Below, one piece after another: positions 16,833 through 27,280 of a stretch of 64,000 nt of DNA. Each line of letters begins with the position of its first letter. The first letter of the stretch is position 1. Origin of the DNA: Sphingomonas sp. QA11 (GTDB taxonomy: Bacteria > Pseudomonadota > Alphaproteobacteria > Sphingomonadales > Sphingomonadaceae); assembly GCF_028473665.1 (NCBI RefSeq), contig NZ_CP098774.1, positions 4,955,501 through 5,019,500 on the forward strand, in the 5' to 3' direction. Both the position numbers and the translations under genes were made by a program. The notes under the pieces were generated by a model, which did no database searches, had not been told where the DNA came from, and saw only the letters and a list, made by a program, of their open reading frames with translations.

Positions 16833-17074
16833 CGCCTTCCTATAGGATAGGCGCGCGACGTCGCCCAGAGCCTGCGGGCATGGCGGATCGCACCCGGGAA
16901 GATGACGGAGAACATACTTGTCGGGCGATCCGGGCAGGCCTAGGCTCGGTATGGGTTCTGGCGAGCGGCTTGTCGCTCGGTTTTCCCGTGTCCGCGGGGT
17001 TTTTCAATGACGCCCGGAGGTTGCGTCGCGCTGAAATCGTTCGAACCCGAGTCCATGATGTTGGGGAGAGACGA

Positions 17075-17740
17075 ATGAAACGGCTTCTCTTGGTCACGAC
17101 CAGCCTGCTGCTGATCCTGCCCGATCTCGCATTGGCGCAACAGGACGCGCCGCCGGGACGCGACCGGCCCGGGCAGGAACGCCCGAACCAGAACGGCCCG
17201 CACGTCAGGCCTCCACGCCCCGGCGGCCCGCAGGTCCAGCCGCCCCGTCCAGGTGGTCCGCAAGTCCAGCCACCCCGACCCGGCGGGCCGCAGATTCAGC
17301 CGCCGCGCCCGGGCAGGCCGGAAGTCCAGCCGCCCAGACCCGGCAGGCCAGAGGTACGGCCTCCGCGTCCCGGTGGTCCGCAGATCCAGCCGCCCCGTCC
17401 GGGTGGCGACCATGGGAGGCCGCCACGGCCGCAACCGCCGCGTCCGGGCTTTGGCGGACCGGGCCAGCACCGGCCGGGCGCCGGACGGCCGCCGAATTTC
17501 CGTCCAGTCCATGGGCCGTCATTCCGCTATCCGCGCGGCTATGGCTATCGCCGCTGGTCGATCGGCGCGCTGCTGCCGGCGATCTTCCTGTCGACCGCCT
17601 ATTATTATAATTCCTGGGACAGGCTCGGCGTCGGCGCCCCGCCGCCGGGATATCGCTGGGTGCGCTACGGGCCCGATCTGCTGCTGGTCCAGCAGCGTAG
17701 CGGGCGCGTCGTGGACGTGATCTACGGCGCCTTCTACTGA
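17075..17740 (+). CDS. Secreted RcnB-like protein with proline-rich tandem repeats
   Basis: A 221-residue protein: signal peptide MKRLLLVTTSLLLILPDLALA, a Pro/Arg/Gly-rich region with about 6.6 tandem copies of PPRPGGPQVQ (residues about 46-112), then a C-terminal domain PPPGYRWVRYGPDLLLVQQRSGRVVDVIYGAFY matching the RcnB family. RcnB-type proteins are periplasmic and linked to Ni/Co homeostasis in E. coli. Many alphaproteobacterial members are uncharacterised, so a metal role is only a guess. The start has GGGGAGAG upstream. The repeat may vary in copy number between strains. Confidence 0.85.
   Translation: MKRLLLVTTSLLLILPDLALAQQDAPPGRDRPGQERPNQNGPHVRPPRPGGPQVQPPRPGGPQVQPPRPGGPQIQPPRPGRPEVQPPRPGRPEVRPPRPGGPQIQPPRPGGDHGRPPRPQPPRPGFGGPGQHRPGAGRPPNFRPVHGPSFRYPRGYGYRRWSIGALLPAIFLSTAYYYNSWDRLGVGAPPPGYRWVRYGPDLLLVQQRSGRVVDVIYGAFY
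17210..17408 (+). repeat. 30-bp coding tandem repeat (PPRPGGPQVQ units)
   Basis: Six full 30-base units and a partial seventh, starting at 17210, 17240, 17270, 17300, 17330, 17360 and 17390, encode PPRPGG/RP-QVQ/QIQ/EVQ/EVR variants. Units stay in frame; synonymous differences between them show it is not freshly expanded. Confidence 0.85.
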
Positions 17741-17750
17741 CCTGTCCGAT

Positions 17751-17789
17751 GGCCGGGCCGCGTGTTCCTCCGGGAATGCCGGCCCGGCC
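17751..17789. repeat. Hairpin downstream of the RcnB-like gene
   Basis: GGCCGGGCC (17751-17759) and GGCCCGGCC (17781-17789) are perfect complements around a 21-base loop, ten bases after the stop. There is no T-run, so it is a weak terminator candidate before ruvB. Confidence 0.4.
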
Positions 17790-17873
17790 TGACGATCCGG
17801 TCCTGCGGGCGCCGTCGCCGGGTGGCAAGTCGCGCCTTGCCCGGTTCGGCATCGGCGGGCTATCGCCGGTATC

Positions 17874-18896
17874 GTGAACGACAGCGACCGCCTCCTGACG
17901 CCAGCGCGCAAGCCCGAGGATATCGACGCGGCGCTGCGCCCGAAGACGCTCGACGATTTTGTCGGGCAGAAGGCCGCGCGGGAGAATCTGCGCGTCTTCA
18001 TCGCGGCTGCCAGATCGCGCGGCGACGCGCTCGATCATGTCCTGTTCTTCGGCCCGCCCGGTCTCGGCAAGACCACGCTGGCGCAGATCATCGCGCGTGA
18101 AATGGGCGTGGGTTTCCGCGCCACGTCCGGCCCGGTCATCGCCAAATCGGGCGATCTCGCCGCGCTGCTGACCAATCTGGAGGATGGCGACGTCCTCTTC
18201 ATCGACGAGATCCACCGGCTCGCGCCCGCCGTCGAGGAGGTGCTCTATCCAGCGATGGAGGATCGCGCGCTTGACCTGATGATCGGCGAGGGGCCTTCGG
18301 CACGCTCGGTGCGGATCGATCTGCCGCGCTTCACCCTGGTCGGCGCGACGACGCGGCAGGGGCTGTTGACCACGCCGTTGCGCGACCGGTTCGGCATCCC
18401 CGTTCGGCTCCACTTCTACACCGTGGACGAGCTGGAGAAAGTGGTGACCCGGGCGGCCACGCTGCTCGACCTGCATGTTTCGCCGGACGGCGCGCACGAG
18501 ATCGCGCGGCGCTCGCGTGGCACGCCGCGCATCGCGGGACGCCTGCTCCGGCGCGTGCGTGATTTCGCCAATGTCGCCGGCCGCGCGACGGTCGATGCGG
18601 TGGCGGCGGACGGGGCGCTCAACCGGCTCGAGGTCGACAAGCTCGGGCTCGACGCGATGGACCGGCGCTATCTGATGATGATCGCCGACGTCTATCGCGG
18701 CGGCCCGGTCGGTGTCGAGACCCTCGCGGCGGGCCTCAGCGAGCCGCGCGACACGGTCGAGGAAGTGATCGAGCCCTATCTCATCCAGCTCGGCCTGATC
18801 GCGCGCACGGCGCGGGGCCGGATGCTCAATGCCGGCGGCTGGAAGCATCTCGGGCTCAACCCGCCGGCTGACAGCCAGGACGGATTGTTCGACTAG
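17874..18896 (+). CDS. ruvB: Holliday junction branch migration ATPase RuvB
   Basis: A 340-residue AAA+ motor. Walker A is GPPGLGKT (60-67) and Walker B is VLFIDEIH (Asp111-Glu112). The arginine-finger/sensor region is SGPVIAKSGDL...LVGATTRQGLLTTPLRDRFGI, and the C-terminal winged helix is RYLMMIADVYRGGPVGVETLA. The start is GTG at 17874 with a poor SD; no better start exists nearby. It works with ruvA and ruvC but is separated from them by three unrelated genes. Confidence 0.97.
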   Translation: MNDSDRLLTPARKPEDIDAALRPKTLDDFVGQKAARENLRVFIAAARSRGDALDHVLFFGPPGLGKTTLAQIIAREMGVGFRATSGPVIAKSGDLAALLTNLEDGDVLFIDEIHRLAPAVEEVLYPAMEDRALDLMIGEGPSARSVRIDLPRFTLVGATTRQGLLTTPLRDRFGIPVRLHFYTVDELEKVVTRAATLLDLHVSPDGAHEIARRSRGTPRIAGRLLRRVRDFANVAGRATVDAVAADGALNRLEVDKLGLDAMDRRYLMMIADVYRGGPVGVETLAAGLSEPRDTVEEVIEPYLIQLGLIARTARGRMLNAGGWKHLGLNPPADSQDGLFD

Positions 18897-19095
18897 CTGG
18901 ATCAACATTCACCTCATTGGCGCGATGGCTAACTGGACCTTCTCCGCGACCTCGGCGCCTCCGCGCGAATCACATTGCGCCACCGACGGGCCGGTCATGA
19001 ATGCCGATCCGCCCGGGATGGGCTTCTTTCCGGATCGGTGTTTCTTGTTGCGCAGCATTGTGGCCCAGCCCCTCACAATCTGATAGCGCCGAAGC

Positions 19096-21366
19096 ATGCC
19101 CAGCGCCGCCGCTTCCGCTCGTGAGATCCTTGTCCGCCTCCACGATGTGATGGCGTCGCGCACCGCGGCGCAGGCGAAGCTCAACTCGGTGGTGCAGATC
19201 GTCGGGGAGGCGATGTCGAGCGAGGTCTGCTCGATCTACCTGCTGCGCGACGGGGTGCTCGAACTCTACGCCACGCGCGGGCTGGCGCAGGAGGCGGTGC
19301 ACGTCACCAAGCTCGCGATGGGCGAGGGGCTGGTCGGCACCATCGCGCAGGAGGTGGAGACGCTCAACCTCGACGAGGCGGCCGCCCATCCCGATTTCGC
19401 CTACAAGCCCGAGACCGGCGAGGAGAAATTCCACAGCTTCGCCGGCGTTCCGATCATCCGACGCGAACGTGCGGTGGGCGTCTTGTGCGTTCAGCATGCC
19501 GATCCCCATAAATATGACGATGTCGAGATCGAGGCCCTGCAGACTGTCGCCATGGTATTGAGCGAGCTGATCGCCAATGCCGACCTGGCCGATGCGGGCG
19601 GGGCCGCCGCGGCGCGCCCGCAATCGACCGCGGCGATTCGCGCGCCGGGGCTGAAGCTGGTCGATGGCATGGCGTCGGGCTATGCCGTGTATCACCAGCC
19701 GCGCATCACCATCGAGCATACCGTGGCCGAGGATGTCGAGGCGGAACGCCACCGGGTCTATGCCGCGTTCGACAAGATGCGCGAGCAGATCGAGCGAATC
19801 TCGGCCCAGGCCGAATTCGGCGTCGGCGGCGAGCATGAGGAGGTCCTCGAGACCTACAAGATGTTCGCCTATGACGAGGGCTGGAGCCGCCGGATCAACG
19901 AGGCGATCGATTCAGGCCTGACCGCGGAGGCGGCGATCGAGCGCGTGCAGCAGCGCACCCGCATGCGCATGCGCCAGATCGACGACCCGCTGCTCGCCGA
20001 CCGGATGCACGACCTGGAGGACCTCTCCAACCGGCTGCTCCGGATCGTCTCGGGCCAGATGGGCACCGCGGCGCAGATGGGCCTCAGGCAGGATGCCATC
20101 CTGATCGCGCGCAACCTTGGTCCGGCCGAACTGCTCGAATATGATCGCAGGCGCCTGAAGGGCGTCGTCCTTGAAGAGGGCTCGCTGACCGCTCACGTCA
20201 CCATCGTCGCGCGGGCGATGGGCGTGCCCGTGCTCGGCCGCGTGAAGAGCGTGCGCCGGCTGATCGGCGAGGGCGACCTGCTGCTGCTCGACGTGACCGA
20301 GGGCAATGTGTTCGCGCGCCCCTCCGCCGCGATGGAGGAGGCGTTCGAGACCAAGCTGGGGTTGCGCCAGAAGCGCCGCGCCGCCTTTGCCGCGCTGAAG
20401 ACCGAGGCGCCCGTCACCAGGGACGATCACCGGGTGATGGTGATGGTCAATGCCGGCCTGCGCGACGATGTGGCGGCGCTCGACCTGACCGGCGCCGACG
20501 GGATCGGGCTGTTCCGTACCGAATTCCAGTTCCTCGTCTCGGCGACTCTGCCGGCGCGCGAGCGGCAGCAGCGGCTGTACCGGGACGTGCTCGATGCGGC
20601 GGGCGACCGCCCGGTGATCTTCCGCACCGTCGATATCGGCGGCGACAAGGCGCTACCCTATCTCAACAAGGAAGACGCCGACGAGGAGAATCCGGCGATG
20701 GGGTGGCGCGCGCTGCGGCTTGCGCTCGATCGCGGGGGGCTGATGAAGGTGCAGGCGCGCGCGTTGCTCGAGGCGGCATCGGGGCGGACGCTCAGCGTGA
20801 TGTTCCCGATGGTTTCCGAACCCTGGGAGTTCGACGAGGCACGCGCGCTGTTCGAGGCGCAGCGCGACTGGATGGGCGCGCGCGGGCGCAAGCTGCCGGC
20901 CGAGATCCGCTATGGCGCGATGCTCGAGGTGCCGGCGCTGGCCGAGCAGCTCGACCTGCTGCTGCCGAATATCGATTTCCTGTCGGTCGGCACCAACGAC
21001 CTGACCCAGTTCCTGTTCGCCGCCGACCGGGCGAATCCCCGGCTGGCCGAGCGGTACGACTGGCTGAGCCCGGCGATCCTGCGCTTCCTGCGCCGCCTGG
21101 TCGGGCCGACGCGCGCGGCGAACGTGCAGCTCGCGGTGTGCGGCGAGATGGGCGGGCGACCGCTCGAGGCGATGGCGCTGATCGGGCTCGGCATCGACCG
21201 GCTGTCGATCACCCCGGCGGCGGTCGGGCCGATCAAGGCGATGGTGCGTTCGCTCGACCGGGCCGCTCTGGTCGCCCATATGGACACGCTGCTCAGCAGG
21301 CCGCCGCGCGACATGCGCGGGGCGCTGACCGCCTGGGCCGCGAAAACCGGCGTCGAACTGGCATGA
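19096..21366 (+). CDS. ptsP: Phosphoenolpyruvate-protein phosphotransferase PtsP (EI-Ntr)
   Basis: A 756-residue enzyme. An N-terminal GAF domain (about 15-165; EVCSIYLLRDGVLELYATRGL, SFAGVPIIRRERAVGVLCVQ) precedes the PTS enzyme I core. The active His is about 367 in GSLTAHVTIVARAMGVPVLG. The PEP-binding barrel shows GIGLFRTEFQF, RTVDIGGDKALPYL and SVGTNDLTQFLFAADR. It starts the nitrogen PTS phosphorelay (EI-Ntr to NPr to EIIA-Ntr), a regulatory rather than transport pathway. Partner genes are not in this window. About 200 bases separate it from ruvB and show nothing recognisable. Confidence 0.96.
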   Translation: MPSAAASAREILVRLHDVMASRTAAQAKLNSVVQIVGEAMSSEVCSIYLLRDGVLELYATRGLAQEAVHVTKLAMGEGLVGTIAQEVETLNLDEAAAHPDFAYKPETGEEKFHSFAGVPIIRRERAVGVLCVQHADPHKYDDVEIEALQTVAMVLSELIANADLADAGGAAAARPQSTAAIRAPGLKLVDGMASGYAVYHQPRITIEHTVAEDVEAERHRVYAAFDKMREQIERISAQAEFGVGGEHEEVLETYKMFAYDEGWSRRINEAIDSGLTAEAAIERVQQRTRMRMRQIDDPLLADRMHDLEDLSNRLLRIVSGQMGTAAQMGLRQDAILIARNLGPAELLEYDRRRLKGVVLEEGSLTAHVTIVARAMGVPVLGRVKSVRRLIGEGDLLLLDVTEGNVFARPSAAMEEAFETKLGLRQKRRAAFAALKTEAPVTRDDHRVMVMVNAGLRDDVAALDLTGADGIGLFRTEFQFLVSATLPARERQQRLYRDVLDAAGDRPVIFRTVDIGGDKALPYLNKEDADEENPAMGWRALRLALDRGGLMKVQARALLEAASGRTLSVMFPMVSEPWEFDEARALFEAQRDWMGARGRKLPAEIRYGAMLEVPALAEQLDLLLPNIDFLSVGTNDLTQFLFAADRANPRLAERYDWLSPAILRFLRRLVGPTRAANVQLAVCGEMGGRPLEAMALIGLGIDRLSITPAAVGPIKAMVRSLDRAALVAHMDTLLSRPPRDMRGALTAWAAKTGVELA

Positions 21367-21475
21367 TAGCGTGACGGGTGGCGCGACGAGACGTTGACAG
21401 GTGCCTAGCGCTTTGTGAGACACGCGGCGGCGCAGGATCATATATAGGGCGCAACCTGCCTCGCCGGAGAAGAGC

Positions 21476-22432
21476 ATGACTGACACCGATCCCGGCGAAG
21501 AAGCGACTCTGTTCCCCAAGACCGCGGGCGAACGCCTGCGCGAGGCGCGAGAGGCACAGGGCCTGTCGCTCGCCGAGATCGCGGCACGCACCCGTATCCC
21601 GATCCGCCAGCTCGAAGCGGTGGAAACGAGCAATTTCGCGGCGCTGCCGTCGATCACCTATTCGGTCGGCTTCGCCAAGGCCTATGCCCGGGCGGTCGGC
21701 GCCGATGAGGTCGCGATCGCGCGCGACGTGCGTGGCCAGAACGACCAGACGGTCCGGCGCACCGAATATGAAGCCTATGAAGTGACCGAATCGTCGCGCG
21801 TGCCGACCGGCGGCATCGCGCTGGTCACCGGCGTGCTCGCGGTGCTGCTGCTGATCGGGGTTGGCCTGTGGTACGGCACCAACTGGTTCCGTGGCGAGGA
21901 GGCTCCGGCGCCGGCACCGATCGAGGCGGTGGACCAGAGTCAGGCCGCGCCCGTCGCGGCGCCGACCCCGGCCACGGCCGGGCAGGTGACGCTGGCCGCC
22001 ACCGACGAAGTGTGGATGCGGATCTACGATGCGAGCGGCAAGACGCTCTACGAGAACACGCTGAAAGCGGGCGACCGCTATGACGTGCCGGCCGACGCCA
22101 ACAATCCGATGATCAATATCGGCAGGCCCGACAAGCTCCAGGTGCTGCTCAACGGGTCGCAGGTGGCGCCGCTCGGCGACGGCAAGGTCGCGATCAAGGA
22201 CGTGCCGATCGGCGCCGCGGCGCTCCAGGCCCGCGCCAACGGCACGCCGCTGCCGACGCCATCGGCGACGCCGGGCGCTGCCGTGGGGACGACGTCGCCA
22301 GCGACCCGGACGGCGCCGCGGACGCCGCGCGCCCGGAGCACGCCCGAAGCGGCGCCGGCCGCCGCGCCGGCCGCCGCGCCGCCTCCGCCGCCGGCCTTCG
22401 CGCCGACGCCTGCCCCGACCACTGCTCCTTAA
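21476..22432 (+). CDS. RodZ-like helix-turn-helix membrane protein
   Basis: A 318-residue protein. It has an N-terminal HTH_25-type domain (about 15-90; GERLREAREAQGLSLAEIAARTRIPIRQLEAVE), one transmembrane helix (about 113-135; GIALVTGVLAVLLLIGVGLW), a DUF4115-like periplasmic domain (TDEVWMRIYDASGKTLYENTLKAGDRYDVP) and a long Ala/Pro tail. This is the RodZ layout, which tethers MreB to the membrane and helps rod shape; that role is inferred. It precedes cpoB on the same strand with a gap of 61 bases. Confidence 0.88.
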   Translation: MTDTDPGEEATLFPKTAGERLREAREAQGLSLAEIAARTRIPIRQLEAVETSNFAALPSITYSVGFAKAYARAVGADEVAIARDVRGQNDQTVRRTEYEAYEVTESSRVPTGGIALVTGVLAVLLLIGVGLWYGTNWFRGEEAPAPAPIEAVDQSQAAPVAAPTPATAGQVTLAATDEVWMRIYDASGKTLYENTLKAGDRYDVPADANNPMINIGRPDKLQVLLNGSQVAPLGDGKVAIKDVPIGAAALQARANGTPLPTPSATPGAAVGTTSPATRTAPRTPRARSTPEAAPAAAPAAAPPPPPAFAPTPAPTTAP

Positions 22433-22493
22433 GGCTGGCGACAGGATGATGGTGTCAGCTATACCCGGCAATCCAACGCACCGGGGGGTGTCT

Positions 22494-23507
22494 ATGCGCA
22501 AGTTTCTGATGATGGCGAGAACGATGGTGACCGGGGCGATGCTGGTGGCGGGCTTCGGCCTGGCGCCCGGGATCGCGCATGCCCAGACGGCGATCGAGGG
22601 CCGTGTCGGCCGGCTCGAGAGCGAGATGCGCGCGGTGCAGCGCAAGGTCTTCCCGGGCGGGCGGGACCAATATGTCCAGCCCGAGATCAACCCGGCCGCG
22701 CCAAGCCAGGTCATCCCCGGCAGCCCGGCTGAGAGCCCGGTCGCCGATCTCGACGCACGGGTGAACGCGCTCGAGGCGCAGATGACCACGATGACCGGCC
22801 AGATCGAGACGAACCAGCACAGGATCCAGCAGGTCGAGGACGCGTTCAACACCTACAAGCGCACGATCGACGCGCGACTGCGGGTGCTCGAGGACAATGC
22901 TTCGTCGACCTCGGGCGCGAGCGCGCCGTTCGGCACCGGCCCGACCACGGTGCCGGCCGCCGGCGGTACCACCACGCCATCGACGCCCAAGCCTGCGCCC
23001 GGTGCCAAGCCGCCCGTCACGCCCCCGGCCACCAAGCCGGGGACGGCGCCCGCGACGGCACCCAAGGACCCGGCCCGTGCCGAAAAGATCGCGGCGATCG
23101 AGAAGCCGGTGACCGACGATCCGGCCGAGGACGCCTATCTCTACGGCTATCGCCTGTGGCAGGGCCAATTCTACCCCGAGGCCGAGACTCAGCTGAAGAA
23201 GGTCGTCACCACCTATCCCAAGCACAAGCGCGCCAGCTATGCGCAGAACCTGCTCGGCCGCTCCTATCTCGACGAGGGCAAGCCCTCGCTCGCCTCGATC
23301 GCCTTCTACGACAATTACAAGAAGATGCCCGATGGCGAGCGCGCGCCGGACAGCCTCTATTATCTGGCGCAGGCGCTGATGAAGCTCGGCAAGCCGGCCG
23401 ATGCCTGCAAGGTCTATGGCGAGCTGAGCGACGTCTATGACGCGAAGATCGGCGCGACGATGAAGGCGGACATCGCCCGTGGCCGTACCGAGGCGAAGTG
23501 CAAGTGA
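22494..23507 (+). CDS. cpoB: Tol-Pal associated periplasmic protein (CpoB/YbgF family)
   Basis: A 337-residue protein. It has a signal peptide MRKFLMMARTMVTGAMLVAGFGLAPGIAHA, an N-terminal coiled coil (RVGRLESEMRAVQRKVF, DARVNALEAQMTTMTGQIETNQ), a Pro/Ala/Thr linker, and C-terminal TPRs (DAYLYGYRLWQGQFYPEAETQLKKVV onward). CpoB coordinates Tol-Pal with peptidoglycan synthesis at division. The start at 22494 is preferred over 22446 because it gives a clean signal peptide and has GGGGGG upstream. Followed by tilS and ftsH, a common order in alphaproteobacteria. Confidence 0.9.
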   Translation: MRKFLMMARTMVTGAMLVAGFGLAPGIAHAQTAIEGRVGRLESEMRAVQRKVFPGGRDQYVQPEINPAAPSQVIPGSPAESPVADLDARVNALEAQMTTMTGQIETNQHRIQQVEDAFNTYKRTIDARLRVLEDNASSTSGASAPFGTGPTTVPAAGGTTTPSTPKPAPGAKPPVTPPATKPGTAPATAPKDPARAEKIAAIEKPVTDDPAEDAYLYGYRLWQGQFYPEAETQLKKVVTTYPKHKRASYAQNLLGRSYLDEGKPSLASIAFYDNYKKMPDGERAPDSLYYLAQALMKLGKPADACKVYGELSDVYDAKIGATMKADIARGRTEAKCK

Positions 23508-23556
23508 CCTGCCCCGGCGGCTCCCCCCGGCGCCGGCCGGGATCACGCTAGGCCCG

Positions 23557-24582
23557 GTGCGCGTGAGCGCGCCGGACACAGCATCGGTCGAAAGATTCCG
23601 GCAGGATTTCGAGGCGGTGCTGGGGCGTGCCCTGGCATCGAACGAGCGGGTCGCGCTGGCGGTTTCCGGCGGACCCGACAGCATGGCGTTGCTGGCGCTG
23701 GCCGCCGCCGCCTTTCCCGGACAGGCCATCGCCGCGACGGTCGACCATGGTTTGCGGGCCGAGTCGGCGGACGAGGCGGCGATGGTGGCCGGCTATTGCG
23801 CCGGCGCGGCGATCCCCCACGAAATCCTGCGCATCCCTGTTCCTCCGGAAGCTGGCGACAATATCCAGTCCTGGGCGCGGCAGGAGCGCTATGCCCTGCT
23901 GCGGCGCTGGGCGGCCGAGGCGGGGGCGCTCACGCTCTCTACCGCGCATCATGCCGACGACCAGGCCGAAACCTTCCTGATGCGCGCGGCGCGGGGGGCG
24001 GGCCTTTCCGGACTGGCGGCAGTGCGGGCGCGGCAGGAGATGGAGGTGCCGGCCCAAGAGGCACCCGCGCGATTGCTGCTGCTCAGGCCGCTGCTCGGCT
24101 GGCGTCACAACGAACTGGTCGCGCTCGCGGGGGCGGCCGGGCTGCCGTTCGTCGACGATCCCAGCAATGACGATGATCGTTTCGACCGGACGCGGTTCCG
24201 CCGGCTGCTGGCCGGGGCGCCCTGGATCGATCCAGTCCGGATCGGGCGTTCGGCCACGTGGCTGGCGGACGTCGATGCCGATCTGGTCGCGATCAGCCAA
24301 TGGCTGTGGCGGGAACGGGCGCTGCCTTCGGACGAGTTCGAGGCGACGCTCGACGTATCGGGCCTGCCCCGCGCCGTCCGCCGCTATCTCGCCCGGATGG
24401 CGATCGAGCATGTTCTGGAGATGAAGGGCGGGAAGAGGGGGAACTGGTCCCGCGCGACCAACATCGAATCGCTGCTCGACGCGCTCGAATCCGGGAAAGC
24501 CGGCACGCAGGCGGGCGTGATGGCCTCGGCAAAAGGCGATCTATGGCATTTTCGTGAAGCCCCGCCGCGCCGATCACACTGA
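23557..24582 (+). CDS. tilS: tRNA(Ile)-lysidine synthase
   Basis: TilS uses ATP to attach lysine to C34 of tRNA-Ile(CAU). The PP-loop SGGPDSMALL is near the N-terminus, with STAHHADDQAETFLMRAARGAGLSGLAA and FVDDPSNDDDRFDRTRFR as further family motifs. Length is about 341 residues; the C-terminal domain is short. Start is uncertain: GTG 23557 and GTG 23563 are both plausible, while ATG 23479 would overlap cpoB by 29 bases. Essential in most bacteria; sits in the conserved cpoB-tilS-ftsH order. Confidence 0.93.
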   Translation: MRVSAPDTASVERFRQDFEAVLGRALASNERVALAVSGGPDSMALLALAAAAFPGQAIAATVDHGLRAESADEAAMVAGYCAGAAIPHEILRIPVPPEAGDNIQSWARQERYALLRRWAAEAGALTLSTAHHADDQAETFLMRAARGAGLSGLAAVRARQEMEVPAQEAPARLLLLRPLLGWRHNELVALAGAAGLPFVDDPSNDDDRFDRTRFRRLLAGAPWIDPVRIGRSATWLADVDADLVAISQWLWRERALPSDEFEATLDVSGLPRAVRRYLARMAIEHVLEMKGGKRGNWSRATNIESLLDALESGKAGTQAGVMASAKGDLWHFREAPPRRSH

Positions 24583-24660
24583 TCAACGAAAGCATTGCGT
24601 TGTTCCATTGCCATTAACCTCGCACCGCTTATCTTGTACCCTGAAAGGTACCGGACACCC

Positions 24661-26622
<1,962 letters not shown>

Positions 26623-26668
26623 GACGGGGCGCCGCAAGGCGCACGAGGCCAGATTTCCATCGTTTCAG

Positions 26669-26702
26669 GCCGGCGGCTGCATCTTGCGGCCGCCGGCTTT
26701 TT
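26669..26702 (+). terminator. Intrinsic terminator after ftsH
   Basis: A 9-bp G+C stem GCCGGCGGC (26669-26677) / GCCGCCGGC (26689-26697) with an 11-base loop, followed immediately by TTTTT (26698-26702). It lies 47 bases after the ftsH stop. Confidence 0.85.
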
Positions 26703-26880
26703 CTAGGGCGAGGCTGGCGTGCCGGGCCCGCCCGATGGCCCTGTCCTGATTTCAACCGCATAACCGCACGGCTCGTGGCGGTGTGCGCCGGACTACCCGG
26801 CCGGCCGGATTCAGTTCATTTTCGGTTCACCCGCCTGGCTGACATCGGGGCGACGAGGCGGATGGATGGAGGGGACGGGA

Positions 26881-27255
26881 ATGCGTCGATCGATATCAAT
26901 GGGTGCGCTGGCGCTGCTGGTCGTGTTGCCTGGCGTTGCGCAGGCGATGACGGTGGACGAATTCCTCGCCAAGGCGGCGGCGCTCAAGGCCAAGGGGGTG
27001 AGCGCGATGATGTCGCCCGATATCGGCCTGCTGCGCGGCGAGGTGAAGGCGGCGGGCGATTCCTACCGCGCTGAAATCGATTCGGCGGCTGCCACTGGCG
27101 CCAAACCGCGTGGCTGCCCGCCGCCCAAGGGCCAGGCCAAGATCGATTCGAATACGCTGATCTCGTCCTTCCAGACGATTCCGGCGGCGAAGCGCGGGAT
27201 GAGCGTGAAGACCGCCTTCTACAGCTTCATGGACAAGCGCTATCCCTGCCCGTGA
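26881..27255 (+). CDS. Small secreted hypothetical protein
   Basis: A 124-residue protein with signal peptide MRRSISMGALALLVVLPGVAQA. The mature part TVDEFLAKAAALKAKG...GCPPPKGQAKIDSNTLISSFQTIPAAKRGMSVKTAFYSFMDKRYPCP has two Cys that could pair. The FPCP-type ending and Cys spacing faintly recall Rap1a/Tai immunity proteins, but I would not assign it. The start at 26881 has GGAGGGGAC upstream. Monocistronic by position; convergent with the DUF3667 gene. Confidence 0.78.
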   Translation: MRRSISMGALALLVVLPGVAQAMTVDEFLAKAAALKAKGVSAMMSPDIGLLRGEVKAAGDSYRAEIDSAAATGAKPRGCPPPKGQAKIDSNTLISSFQTIPAAKRGMSVKTAFYSFMDKRYPCP

Positions 27256-27280
27256 TGCCGCCTGCCCCTGAGGGCAATGG

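Noticed and set aside
17210..17408. Regular repeat considered as a CRISPR array
   Set aside because: Contiguous 30-bp units without spacers, in frame inside a secreted protein gene.
21394..21446. TTGACA and TATATA as a promoter for the RodZ-like gene
   Set aside because: The elements are about 41 bases apart and nothing near -10 consensus lies 16-18 bases from TTGACA.
26881..27255. Rap1a/Tai immunity protein
   Set aside because: Only the YPCP ending and size agree; no type VI effector or secretion gene is nearby.
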